Source: JANLSE01 sp038214135
GTDB lineage: Bacteria; Chloroflexota; Chloroflexia; Chloroflexales; Roseiflexaceae
Reading direction: 5' to 3'
Assembly: GCA_038214135.1 (NCBI GenBank)
Contig: JBBQSD010000152.1
Span: forward strand, 1-13,851
DNA: 13,851 bases
Of this stretch, positions 5,945-12,344 are shown piece after piece. Each line of letters starts with the position of its first letter. Position 1 is the first letter of the stretch. Below the pieces are notes generated by a model that was given only the letters and a program-made list of their open reading frames with translations, was not told where the DNA came from and searched no databases. Position numbers and translations under genes: made by a program.

Positions 5945-7399
5945 ATGTCTAGCAAATTCCTGTCGCGGCGTGGTTTTCTCCGTATGGCTGCTGCCGGTGT
6001 CGGTGGTGCCGTACTCGTTGCATGTGGACAGCAGGCTGCTACCCCAACGGCAGCCCCAGCAGCAGCTCCAACGGCAGCCCCAGCTGCTGCTCCAACGGTA
6101 GCTCCAGCTGCTGAAGCCCCAACGGTAGCTCCAGCTGCTGAAGCCCCAACGACTGCCCCAGCTGCTGAAGCCCCAACGACTGCCCCAGTTCAGGGCAATA
6201 CTGCACAGACAACCCTTGATTTCTGGTTCTGGGACGGCGCTGGTCAGCAATGGGCCGATGGATATGCCAAAGTTAAGCCGAACGTCAAGATTAACTTCAT
6301 CAACACACCATTTGCCGACGCGCACGATAAGCTACTGACGTCATTTGCCGCCGGCTCTGGCGCACCAGACATTGCTTCGCTTGAAGTTGGTCGCGTTGGT
6401 GGCTTCACCGCCAAGGGTGGCCTAGTCAACCTGCTTGATGCCCCATACGATGCTGGCAAATATAAGAAGGATATGGTCGAGTACAAGTGGACCCAGGGCT
6501 CGACCGAAGATGGCCGCCTTGTTGCCATGCCATGGGATATCGGCCCGGCGGGATTCTGGTACCGCGTTGACCTGTTCGAGGCTGCTGGTTTGCCAACCGA
6601 GCCAGAGAAGGTTGAGGAGCTGATTGGCAACAAGAATGGCAAGAAGTGGGACGATTTCATCGTCTTGGCCAAGCAGCTCAAAGAGAAGACGAGCGGCAAG
6701 ACTTTGATAGTCGCTGACGCTGGCACCGATATTTATGGTGCTGTGCTCCGTCAGGGGGGTGAGGGCTACTTCGATGGGAACAAATTGCTGATCGAAGAGA
6801 AGGGCACCCGCCCACTGCAATTGGCCGCTGATTTTCGCAAGCAGGGCCTTGATGCCAATATTGCCTGGTGGGGCGCGGAGTGGGCCGCTGGTACCAAGGC
6901 TAATGCCTTCGCCGGTATGGTTATCGCTTGCTGGATGCAGGGTGGCCTGACCCGCGACCAACCACAGACGGTTGGTAAGTGGCGAGTGGTTCATGCGCCT
7001 GAAGCAAACTACAACTGGGGTGGCTCGTTCGTGGCTATTCCGGAGCAGGGCAAGAACAAGGAACAGGCATGGGAATTCGTTCAGTGGGCGACTGCAACGG
7101 CCGAGGGCCAGAACGCACTGTTCAAGGGCTCAGGTATCTTCCCAGCCTACAAGCCAGCCTGGCAGGATCCGATCTATGATGCACCAGTCGACTTCTTCGG
7201 TGGCCAGCGCGCTTATCGCGTTTGGACAGAGTTGACCGATCTGGTTAAGGCTTTCCCACGCACCCCCAACGACCTGCAGGCCGAAGACATCGTCGGCGCA
7301 GAGGTCACAAAGGTGCTCAAAGAGGGCAAAGATCCGGTTCAAGCAATGAAGGATGCCGAGGCTGAGGCGCTGAAGCGCATTGACGGCACCACCCCATAA
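5945..7399 (+). CDS. Carbohydrate ABC transporter solute-binding lipoprotein (family 1, CUT1)
   Basis: A 484-residue extracytoplasmic sugar-binding protein. The N-terminus has a twin-arginine motif (SRRGFLRM, R8-R9) and a lipobox LVAC ending at C27, so it is probably folded before Tat export and then lipid-anchored. Residues 33-80 are a low-complexity Ala/Pro/Thr/Glu linker encoded by tandem repeats. The binding domain begins at about residue 86 (TTLDFWFWDG) and has the family-1 features seen in MalE-like proteins, including ITN-type early loops, MPWDIGPAGFWYRVDLF and GGSFVAIPEQGKNKEQAWEF. AGAGGAG precedes the ATG by 8 nt. It is the first gene of the cluster, followed by a large hairpin and two matching permeases. 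The sugar is not determined by sequence; the GH4 enzyme downstream suggests alpha-galactosides. Confidence 0.9.
   Translation: MSSKFLSRRGFLRMAAAGVGGAVLVACGQQAATPTAAPAAAPTAAPAAAPTVAPAAEAPTVAPAAEAPTTAPAAEAPTTAPVQGNTAQTTLDFWFWDGAGQQWADGYAKVKPNVKINFINTPFADAHDKLLTSFAAGSGAPDIASLEVGRVGGFTAKGGLVNLLDAPYDAGKYKKDMVEYKWTQGSTEDGRLVAMPWDIGPAGFWYRVDLFEAAGLPTEPEKVEELIGNKNGKKWDDFIVLAKQLKEKTSGKTLIVADAGTDIYGAVLRQGGEGYFDGNKLLIEEKGTRPLQLAADFRKQGLDANIAWWGAEWAAGTKANAFAGMVIACWMQGGLTRDQPQTVGKWRVVHAPEANYNWGGSFVAIPEQGKNKEQAWEFVQWATATAEGQNALFKGSGIFPAYKPAWQDPIYDAPVDFFGGQRAYRVWTELTDLVKAFPRTPNDLQAEDIVGAEVTKVLKEGKDPVQAMKDAEAEALKRIDGTTP
6043..6181 (+). repeat. In-frame tandem repeats encoding the lipoprotein linker
   Basis: Three nearly identical 27-nt units (6101-6127, 6128-6154, 6155-6181) encode APAAEAPT followed by V or T. 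They are preceded by degenerate 24-nt units encoding PTAAPAAA. Unit length keeps the frame, so copy number can change linker length without breaking the protein. Confidence 0.85.
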
Positions 7400-7406
7400 A
7401 CTTATT

Positions 7407-7444
7407 TCTATGCTCCGCTCATCGATTGGTGGGCGGAGCATAGA
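7407..7444 (+). other. Large intercistronic stem-loop
   Basis: TCTATGCTCCGC (7407-7418) pairs perfectly with GCGGAGCATAGA (7433-7444). Pairing continues inward through 7419-7423 and 7428-7432 with two G-U pairs, leaving a 4-nt loop GATT: about 17 bp in all. No T-tract follows, so it is unlikely to be a full terminator. Placed directly after the binding-protein gene, it fits an mRNA-end stabiliser that keeps binding protein in excess over permeases, as known for malE-malF. Confidence 0.75.
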
Positions 7445-7502
7445 GATTCAAGCGCCTTGAACTCAACTCGAAGCCGGAACGCGGATTACCACTGGGCTTG
7501 AT

Positions 7503-7517
7503 CGTGTATAATACACG
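7503..7517. promoter_or_regulatory. Perfect palindrome containing a TATAAT box
   Basis: CGTGTATAATACACG is a 15-bp perfect palindrome around a single central A, and it contains TATAAT at 7507-7512. The -35 region at the 17-bp spacing (7484-7489, GATTAC) is poor, so an internal promoter for the permeases is possible but weak. The symmetry suggests that a protein could bind over the -10 box. It lies 41 bp before the permease start. Confidence 0.45.
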
Positions 7518-7557
7518 GCATCCTCAGATTTCCCATAATCTACCAAGCGAGGTGTGC

Positions 7558-8508
7558 ATGGCAACGACGACACTCACCACTGGACAGAGAAAAGCGCAGG
7601 ATCGCCGGACCGCTGTGAAAGAGGCCAAGCGCGGTGCCTGGGCGTATGCCTTTATTTCGCCCTTCTACCTTTTGTATGCCGTCTTTGGCCTGTTTCCACT
7701 GTTGTATGGGCTCTGGTTGAGCTTCCATAAGTGGGATGGCATTTCGCCAATGAAATGGGTCGGGGCGGCAAATTACGTCAAACTATTTAGCGATGATATC
7801 TTCTGGTACGCAATCTATAACACGATCTGGTTGTTCTTTGGTGCGACAGTGCCGCAGTTGATTATTGCACTTCTGCTTGCATTCATCATCAATAGTAACT
7901 TTATTCGTGGCAAAGATTTCTTCCGGGCTGCCTTCTTCGCACCCAATGTTGCTTCTGCTGTGGCAGTCGGCCTCATTTTCGGTTCACTCTTCGGCGAGCG
8001 CTATGGAATGCTGAACTATGCCCTCAGCTTTTTTGGTATCAAGGGCGTTGATTGGCTTGGCAGTGCTGCATGGCTGAAGCCCTCGATTGCGATGGTAACA
8101 GTCTGGCAGTGGACGGGTTATTCGATGATCATCTTCCTGGCTGGCCTCCAGTCGATCAATCTCGAACTGTATGAGGCTGCTAAAGTCGATGGTGCAGAGA
8201 CGCGTGATATTTTTTGGAGCATCACGATGCCGCTGCTACGGCCCGTGATTGTATTTCAGGTCATCCTTTCGATCATTGGTGCGATGCAGAACTTTGATAT
8301 CCCGGTTATTCTGGCTGGTGGTACCCAATCGTCTGCACCTGGCGGTACGGATCGGGCTGGCTTGACGACGGTGATGTTGATCTACTGGACAGCATTCAAG
8401 TATACGAATTTTGGCTATGCGGCAGCAATGGCGTTTGTGCTGTTCATTCTGATCATCGCCTTCAGCTTCCTGTACAATCGGTCGCAGGGCCGCAATCCAA
8501 CGGAGTAA
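7558..8508 (+). CDS. Carbohydrate ABC transporter permease, MalF type (CUT1)
   Basis: A 316-residue inner-membrane permease, the first of a heterodimeric pair. The first membrane segment is at about residues 28-52 (YAFISPFYLLYAVFGLFPLLYGLWLS), followed by FHKWDG, which is common in this family. The ATPase-docking EAA loop reads EAAKVDGAETRDIFWSITMP, a near-perfect consensus. The frame opens at 7498, but the ATG at 7558 is chosen: GAGGTG lies just upstream, the extra 20 residues would run through the palindrome at 7503-7517, and the product then starts MATTT like the next permease. Its stop (8506-8508) is 4 nt from the next start, with that gene's Shine-Dalgarno (CGGAG) inside this gene's end, so the two are translated together. 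Confidence 0.92.
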   Translation: MATTTLTTGQRKAQDRRTAVKEAKRGAWAYAFISPFYLLYAVFGLFPLLYGLWLSFHKWDGISPMKWVGAANYVKLFSDDIFWYAIYNTIWLFFGATVPQLIIALLLAFIINSNFIRGKDFFRAAFFAPNVASAVAVGLIFGSLFGERYGMLNYALSFFGIKGVDWLGSAAWLKPSIAMVTVWQWTGYSMIIFLAGLQSINLELYEAAKVDGAETRDIFWSITMPLLRPVIVFQVILSIIGAMQNFDIPVILAGGTQSSAPGGTDRAGLTTVMLIYWTAFKYTNFGYAAAMAFVLFILIIAFSFLYNRSQGRNPTE

Positions 8509-8512
8509 TGCA

Positions 8513-9400
8513 ATGGCAACAACCACACAGGGCGGCTTGTCCGTCAAGGCTAAATCTCGATCCAATAATCGAGATCGGTTGGCAGGACCAGTTGGTATGT
8601 TTGTTCTGTATGCAGTTCTGATCGGTACTGCGCTGATTACCTCGTTTCCGTTCTACTATACATTGGTAACATCCACCCATCGAACAGCAGCAATTCTGAC
8701 GCTCCCGCCACCGCTGTGGTTCGGGAATGATCTGCTCACCAACTATAATGATCTGTTGCATGCGCTGCCATTCTGGAATTCGCTGTTCAATAGCTTCGCG
8801 ATTTCGAGCATTTCAACAGTTCTTACGCTGTTCTTCTGTTCCTTGGCTGGTTATGGCTTTGCCAAGTTCCGCTTCCCAGGGCGTGATGGGATGTTTGCTT
8901 TCCTCTTGGCAACACTCATGGTGCCTGGCGTAATTGGCCTGATCCCATCGTTCATTGTGATGCGAAACCTAGGCTGGATCGACACCTGGAATCCATTGAT
9001 CATCCCTGGGATTGCCAATGCCTTCGGAATCTTCTGGATGCGCCAGTATATCGATGCTGCGGTGCCTGCCGACATGATGGATGCAGCACGGATCGATGGT
9101 GCCCACGAATTCCGGATCTACTGGAATATTATTGTTCCTGTGATCATTCCGGCTCTGGCAGCCCTTGCGATTCTGACATTTATGGGTAAGTGGAATGACT
9201 TCCAGTTCCCGCTGCTGATTTTGAAGGAAGAAACGAAGTATACCCTGCCTGTCGCACTCAGCACCCTACGTAGTTTGCGTGGAACTGAAATTGGTGTGCA
9301 GATTCTGGGTGCAGCAGGGGCAATTATTCCGATCCTGACGCTCTTCATCCTGGCTTCGCGGCAGTTTATGGCCGGCCTGACAGCAGGGGCAGTGAAGTAG
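8513..9400 (+). CDS. Carbohydrate ABC transporter permease, MalG type (CUT1)
   Basis: A 295-residue inner-membrane permease and partner of the preceding gene. The N-terminal segment (about residues 25-45, GMFVLYAVLIGTALITSFPF) is followed by the MalG-type periplasmic stretch and a six-segment core. The EAA loop reads DAARIDGAHEFRIYWNIIVP, and the C-terminus is RQFMAGLTAGAVK, a typical ending for this subfamily (consensus QRxxxxGltaGAVKG). It needs an ATPase of the MalK/MsiK kind, which is not encoded in the window, a frequent arrangement where one ATPase serves several CUT1 systems. About 200 nt of repeat-bearing spacer separate it from the FG-GAP gene. Confidence 0.93.
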   Translation: MATTTQGGLSVKAKSRSNNRDRLAGPVGMFVLYAVLIGTALITSFPFYYTLVTSTHRTAAILTLPPPLWFGNDLLTNYNDLLHALPFWNSLFNSFAISSISTVLTLFFCSLAGYGFAKFRFPGRDGMFAFLLATLMVPGVIGLIPSFIVMRNLGWIDTWNPLIIPGIANAFGIFWMRQYIDAAVPADMMDAARIDGAHEFRIYWNIIVPVIIPALAALAILTFMGKWNDFQFPLLILKEETKYTLPVALSTLRSLRGTEIGVQILGAAGAIIPILTLFILASRQFMAGLTAGAVK

Positions 9401-9438
9401 AAATCAGGAGTCCGGAGTCAGACGAACCGCCATGGTAG

Positions 9439-9569
9439 AGACGCCCCGATGGGGCGTCTAGGTGCGACAAATCATCGCATCCATCGCGTAGGGGGGCGCA
9501 CCAATGTGTGCGCCTACATTGTGTAAGATCGTGCAATCACCGTGGGCAGACACATCGGTCTGCCCCTAC
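9439..9569. repeat. Three structure-conserved palindromes in tandem
   Basis: Three hairpins fill the gap after the permease operon. First, AGACGCCCC-GAT-GGGGCGTCT (9439-9459). Second, GTAG(GGG)GGCGCAC paired with GTGCGCCTAC (9488-9517). Third, GGGCAGAC (9544-9551) paired with GTCTGCCC (9558-9565), ending CCTAC. They share a GTAGGGGC-like edge, but each has its own inner stem with compensating changes. A fourth member is at 13696-13720. The first could also slow or end transcription of the permease operon, although no T-tract follows. Confidence 0.7.
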
Positions 9570-9594
9570 ACAACGACCGGCATGGAATCCTCCT

Positions 9595-11265
9595 ATGATT
9601 GCTTCTACTCGAACCATTCCTGTGCTGCTTGTTCTTGCACTTGTTTCTGCTTGTGCTACCTCATCTACTCAACCACCTATTCCAGTAACTGGTTCTTTTG
9701 TACCTGCCACCAGCACGGCTCGCCCGCTTGCGGTAGCGGTGCCATGCGAAAATCGCTTTATGCCGTACGCGCTGCCCTTCACAACCGAGATAGCTGGCCC
9801 ACCATATGAAGTGCTGGATGGCAATGGCTCGGGCATGGCGCTTGGCGATCTCGATGGCGATGGCCGTACTGATATTGTGCTTGGCAATCTCGATGGGCCA
9901 AATGCAATCTTCTGGAATCTTGGCAATTGGCACTTCCGCCGCCAAACGTTTGGTGAGGGTGGTTTGCGCTCGGTGACAATCGTTGATGTTGATGGCGATA
10001 GCCTGCTTGATATTGTTGGCGCACATCGCTATGCGAAGCCGATCCTCTGGCACAACACCGGCAATGCAGATCGACAGCAGCGCTTTGTTCAAACTAGCCT
10101 GCCAGATGTAAATAACCCGGCCTATGCACTCGATTGGGCCGATTTCGATGGTGATGGCAACCTTGATCTCGTTGCTGGTTCCTATGATACCGAACTGCTC
10201 AAACACGAGGGCATGATCTTCACACAACGCGGCAATGGTGTTGGTGTGTTTGTGTATATGCGCCGGGGGAATACGTATATCTCACAACGCTTGGCCGAAC
10301 AAGCGGATGCCTTGGCGATTGCCCTGCCAGATGTGAATGGCGATGGTCGCCCGGATATTATGATTGGCAACGATTTTAATCGGCCAGACTATGTGTTTGT
10401 GCAAAAGGGCGATGGCTGGGAAAAATCTATGCCCTTCAGCCGGATTACCGAAAATACCATGAGCCTTGCGCTTGGTGATATTGATAATAGCGGATCATCA
10501 GCTATTTTTGCCGCTGACATGAAACCGTATCATAAGGATACGCTGACCATGGCGGAATGGCTGCCGATGATGAAACGCCTAACCAAGCCATTGAGTGCTG
10601 ATGATCCCCAGAATGCCGAGAATGCCCTGCAGATCCAGGGTGCGGATGGGCGCTGGCACGATGTTGCCTATGAACGCATGATCGACTCAAGCGGCTGGAG
10701 TTGGTCGAGCAAATTCGGCGATCTGGATAACGATGGATTCCTGGATTTGTATGTCGTTAATGGTATGTTGGCGCGTGGCCTGTTCGATCATCTGCCAAAT
10801 CAGGAACTGGTTGAACAGAATCTGGCTTTTCATAATGATACCCACGGTGGGTTTCAACCAGCGCCACAATGGGGCCTTGGCCTGACGGCCAGTGGACGCA
10901 GTATGAGCATGGTCGATCTGAATGAAGATGGTAGGCTCGATATTGTGATCAACAATGTTGGCTCGCCAGCTATGGTTCTGGAAAATCGGCTGTGCGGTGG
11001 GCAGGCCATTGAGGTTGATCTCAACTGGAATGGAACCAACAATCGTTCTGCCATTGGCGCGCACCTGGCGCTACAGACGAGCGTTGGGATGCTCACACGC
11101 GATGTGACTGCTTCGAGTGGCTACCTTTCTGGCGATAGTACGCGGGTTCATTTTGGTGTTCCAGATAGCGCAACAATCGGGCAACTCAGCGTGCGTTGGC
11201 CAGATGGAAGCATTTCGATGGTCGATCCGCCACAAATTCAAACGCTCGTGACGGTGACACGGTAA
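9595..11265 (+). CDS. FG-GAP/VCBS repeat lipoprotein with ASPIC/UnbV C-terminal domain
   Basis: A 556-residue secreted lipoprotein with lipobox LVSAC (C20). Seven FG-GAP/VCBS-type calcium-binding blades are visible: DLDGDGRTDIVLGN (85-98), DVDGDSLLDIVG (131-142), DFDGDGNLDLVAGS (183-196), DVNGDGRPDIMIGN (246-259), a degenerate DIDNSGSSAIFAAD (295-308), DLDNDGFLDLYVVNG (376-390) and DLNEDGRLDIVINN (441-454). Together they should form a beta-propeller. Residues 484-545 match the ASPIC/UnbV domain, with NNRSAIGAHL, SSGYLSGDS and RWPDG. The role of this family is not established; ligand or carbohydrate binding at the surface is plausible. The frame opens earlier at 9508, but that stretch crosses a palindrome and encodes no signal peptide, so ATG 9595 is preferred. 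The last codons (LVTVTR) fall in a GTGACACGG-type repeat. Confidence 0.9.
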   Translation: MIASTRTIPVLLVLALVSACATSSTQPPIPVTGSFVPATSTARPLAVAVPCENRFMPYALPFTTEIAGPPYEVLDGNGSGMALGDLDGDGRTDIVLGNLDGPNAIFWNLGNWHFRRQTFGEGGLRSVTIVDVDGDSLLDIVGAHRYAKPILWHNTGNADRQQRFVQTSLPDVNNPAYALDWADFDGDGNLDLVAGSYDTELLKHEGMIFTQRGNGVGVFVYMRRGNTYISQRLAEQADALAIALPDVNGDGRPDIMIGNDFNRPDYVFVQKGDGWEKSMPFSRITENTMSLALGDIDNSGSSAIFAADMKPYHKDTLTMAEWLPMMKRLTKPLSADDPQNAENALQIQGADGRWHDVAYERMIDSSGWSWSSKFGDLDNDGFLDLYVVNGMLARGLFDHLPNQELVEQNLAFHNDTHGGFQPAPQWGLGLTASGRSMSMVDLNEDGRLDIVINNVGSPAMVLENRLCGGQAIEVDLNWNGTNNRSAIGAHLALQTSVGMLTRDVTASSGYLSGDSTRVHFGVPDSATIGQLSVRWPDGSISMVDPPQIQTLVTVTR

Positions 11266-11382
11266 CCCTAACCATGATACGGTGACATGGCGAACCCTGA
11301 CACGGTGACAGATGCTTGATCGAAGCGGTACTCCATTTATTAAGCGTATTCACCTTATCACTTTGTCATCTTGTCACGACAG
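11251..11382. repeat. Degenerate GTGACACGG-type repeat tract with inverted partner
   Basis: Variants of ACGGTGACA recur at 11251, 11279 and 11302, and the complementary words TTGTCATC and TTGTCAC appear at about 11363-11377. The left end lies inside the FG-GAP gene and provides its last codons and stop. The tract fills the 139-nt gap before the HTxEH membrane-protein gene. It resembles, in style but not sequence, the heptamer tract at 3048-3137. Confidence 0.6.
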
Positions 11383-11404
11383 TCAAGGCAATAAGGATAA
11401 CATT

Positions 11405-12214
11405 ATGGCGATCACACTTCCATTTCGACGGATGCCGCGGATTGCATTGCTTGAGTTGCTCAACCCGCGTGAGCATACTCCATTCATTTTTGCGACATTC
11501 CTGGCCGGTATGTTGGCTGCGACTGTGGCGGTGCAGGTAAAAGCGCTGCCACTATGGGGCGCGGCGCTGAGCGTCATGGCCTTGATGATTGTGCCTGCAC
11601 TCCCAAAATGGCTCTCGGATCGGCGGCGCTATGGTACGCCTGCGATGGTGCTGTGTATTCTGGTGGCGGCCCAGGGCTTCCATACCGTTGAGCATATCGC
11701 TCAATGGATTCAGTATCATATTTTACGCTGGCCGTTCTGGCAATCGAGCGGACTGGTATCGCCCGCCAATGTCGAATGGGTGCATTTTATCTGGAACTGG
11801 CTTGTCCTACTGACCATGATCTATCTGGTGAGTGCCGGAATGCGCGGCCCATGGGCCTGGGTGATGCTCGCCTGGACGATAGCGCATACCTTTGAGCATT
11901 CGTATTTGATGTGGCGCTACATGCAGACGCTCAGCGATCTCCAGGCGCTTGGTGCCACTGGTGTTGCAGCACAGGGCCTGCCTGGCATCCTTGGCCGTGA
12001 TGGCTGGTTAGCAACCAGTGAGGCAACCCAGAACACGTTTCTGTGTCGATTGCCTGGTATAGCAACTGCTGTGCGTTTGGATGTGCATTTCTGGTGGAAT
12101 ATTGGCGAAATCACGCTGCTGATTCCAGCTGCCAACGCCTATATGTCGCGCCTGACTGACCCTCACCCCCTGACCCCCTCTCCCACGCCGGGGAGAGGGG
12201 GAATTACCTCCTGA
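11405..12214 (+). CDS. Unrecognised membrane protein with two HTxEH motifs
   Basis: A 269-residue protein I do not recognise. About six hydrophobic segments are visible, roughly residues 27-45, 50-67, 79-98, 125-145, 149-168 and 228-246. Two copies of a histidine motif, HTVEH (93-97) and HTFEH (161-165), sit within or at the edge of membrane segments, and further histidines at 105, 127 and 228 lie near membrane faces; together they could hold a metal or heme. The start at 11405 is chosen because AAGGAT lies 6 nt upstream; the frame is open to 11312, but that part reads through repeat sequence. The C-terminus from residue 252 (DPHPLTPSPTPGRG) is encoded by a palindromic repeat and is unlikely to be native. 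It follows the FG-GAP lipoprotein gene in the same direction, so the two may work together at the membrane. Confidence 0.72.
   Translation: MAITLPFRRMPRIALLELLNPREHTPFIFATFLAGMLAATVAVQVKALPLWGAALSVMALMIVPALPKWLSDRRRYGTPAMVLCILVAAQGFHTVEHIAQWIQYHILRWPFWQSSGLVSPANVEWVHFIWNWLVLLTMIYLVSAGMRGPWAWVMLAWTIAHTFEHSYLMWRYMQTLSDLQALGATGVAAQGLPGILGRDGWLATSEATQNTFLCRLPGIATAVRLDVHFWWNIGEITLLIPAANAYMSRLTDPHPLTPSPTPGRGGITS
12160..12210 (+). repeat. CCCTCACCCCC-type palindromic repeat, copy 3 (in coding sequence)
   Basis: The head CCCTCACCCCCTGA is followed by CCCCCTCTCCC (12174-12184), pairing perfectly with GGGAGAGGGGG (12191-12201), and a GAATTACCTC tail. It overlaps the 3' end of the HTxEH gene, encodes its last 18 residues or so and runs up to its stop at 12212-12214. 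Same family as the two copies in the ribX-ribY gap. Confidence 0.85.
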
Positions 12215-12241
12215 GAAATCTATAAGTTCCTCCCCTCACGC

Positions 12242-12275
12242 AAACCGTAGAGACGCCTGTATGTCTCTGCGGTTT
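12242..12275 (+). terminator. Hairpin between the membrane-protein gene and the GH4 gene
   Basis: AAACCGTAGAGAC (12242-12254) pairs with GTCTCTGCGGTTT (12263-12275) over 13 positions with one G-U pair and an 8-nt loop. The moderately T-rich GTTTGTCTTGTTC follows, so it is a plausible but imperfect terminator. The right arm overlaps the -35 box of the next promoter by two bases. Confidence 0.55.
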
Positions 12276-12302
12276 GTTTGTCTTGTTCGTCTGGCGTATA
12301 AT
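12274..12302 (+). promoter_or_regulatory. Promoter of the GH4 gene
   Basis: TTGTTT (12274-12279), a 17-bp spacer and a consensus TATAAT (12297-12302), with the start expected near 12309. A small perfect palindrome CCACAGTGTGG (12303-12313) covers the start site and might be an operator. This places transcription start after 12261, the first ATG in the open frame, so translation should begin at 12345. Confidence 0.7.
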
Positions 12303-12344
12303 CCACAGTGTGGTTTCTTACCTCGCATGAAAGGGAGCCTCTTT

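Noticed and set aside
5855..6325. Minus-strand frame with Ser/Trp/Gly repeats (WGFSSWG-like)
   Set aside because: It is the antisense of the Ala/Pro linker repeats in the binding lipoprotein.
9661..10227. Minus-strand 188-residue open frame with repeated Ile/Ala/Glu patterns
   Set aside because: The periodicity is the reverse complement of the FG-GAP calcium-loop codons, not a separate gene.
12261..12344. Upstream start of the GH4 gene at 12261
   Set aside because: A consensus promoter with start near 12309 lies inside this stretch, and a good ribosome-binding site precedes ATG 12345, where the NAD-binding motif begins.
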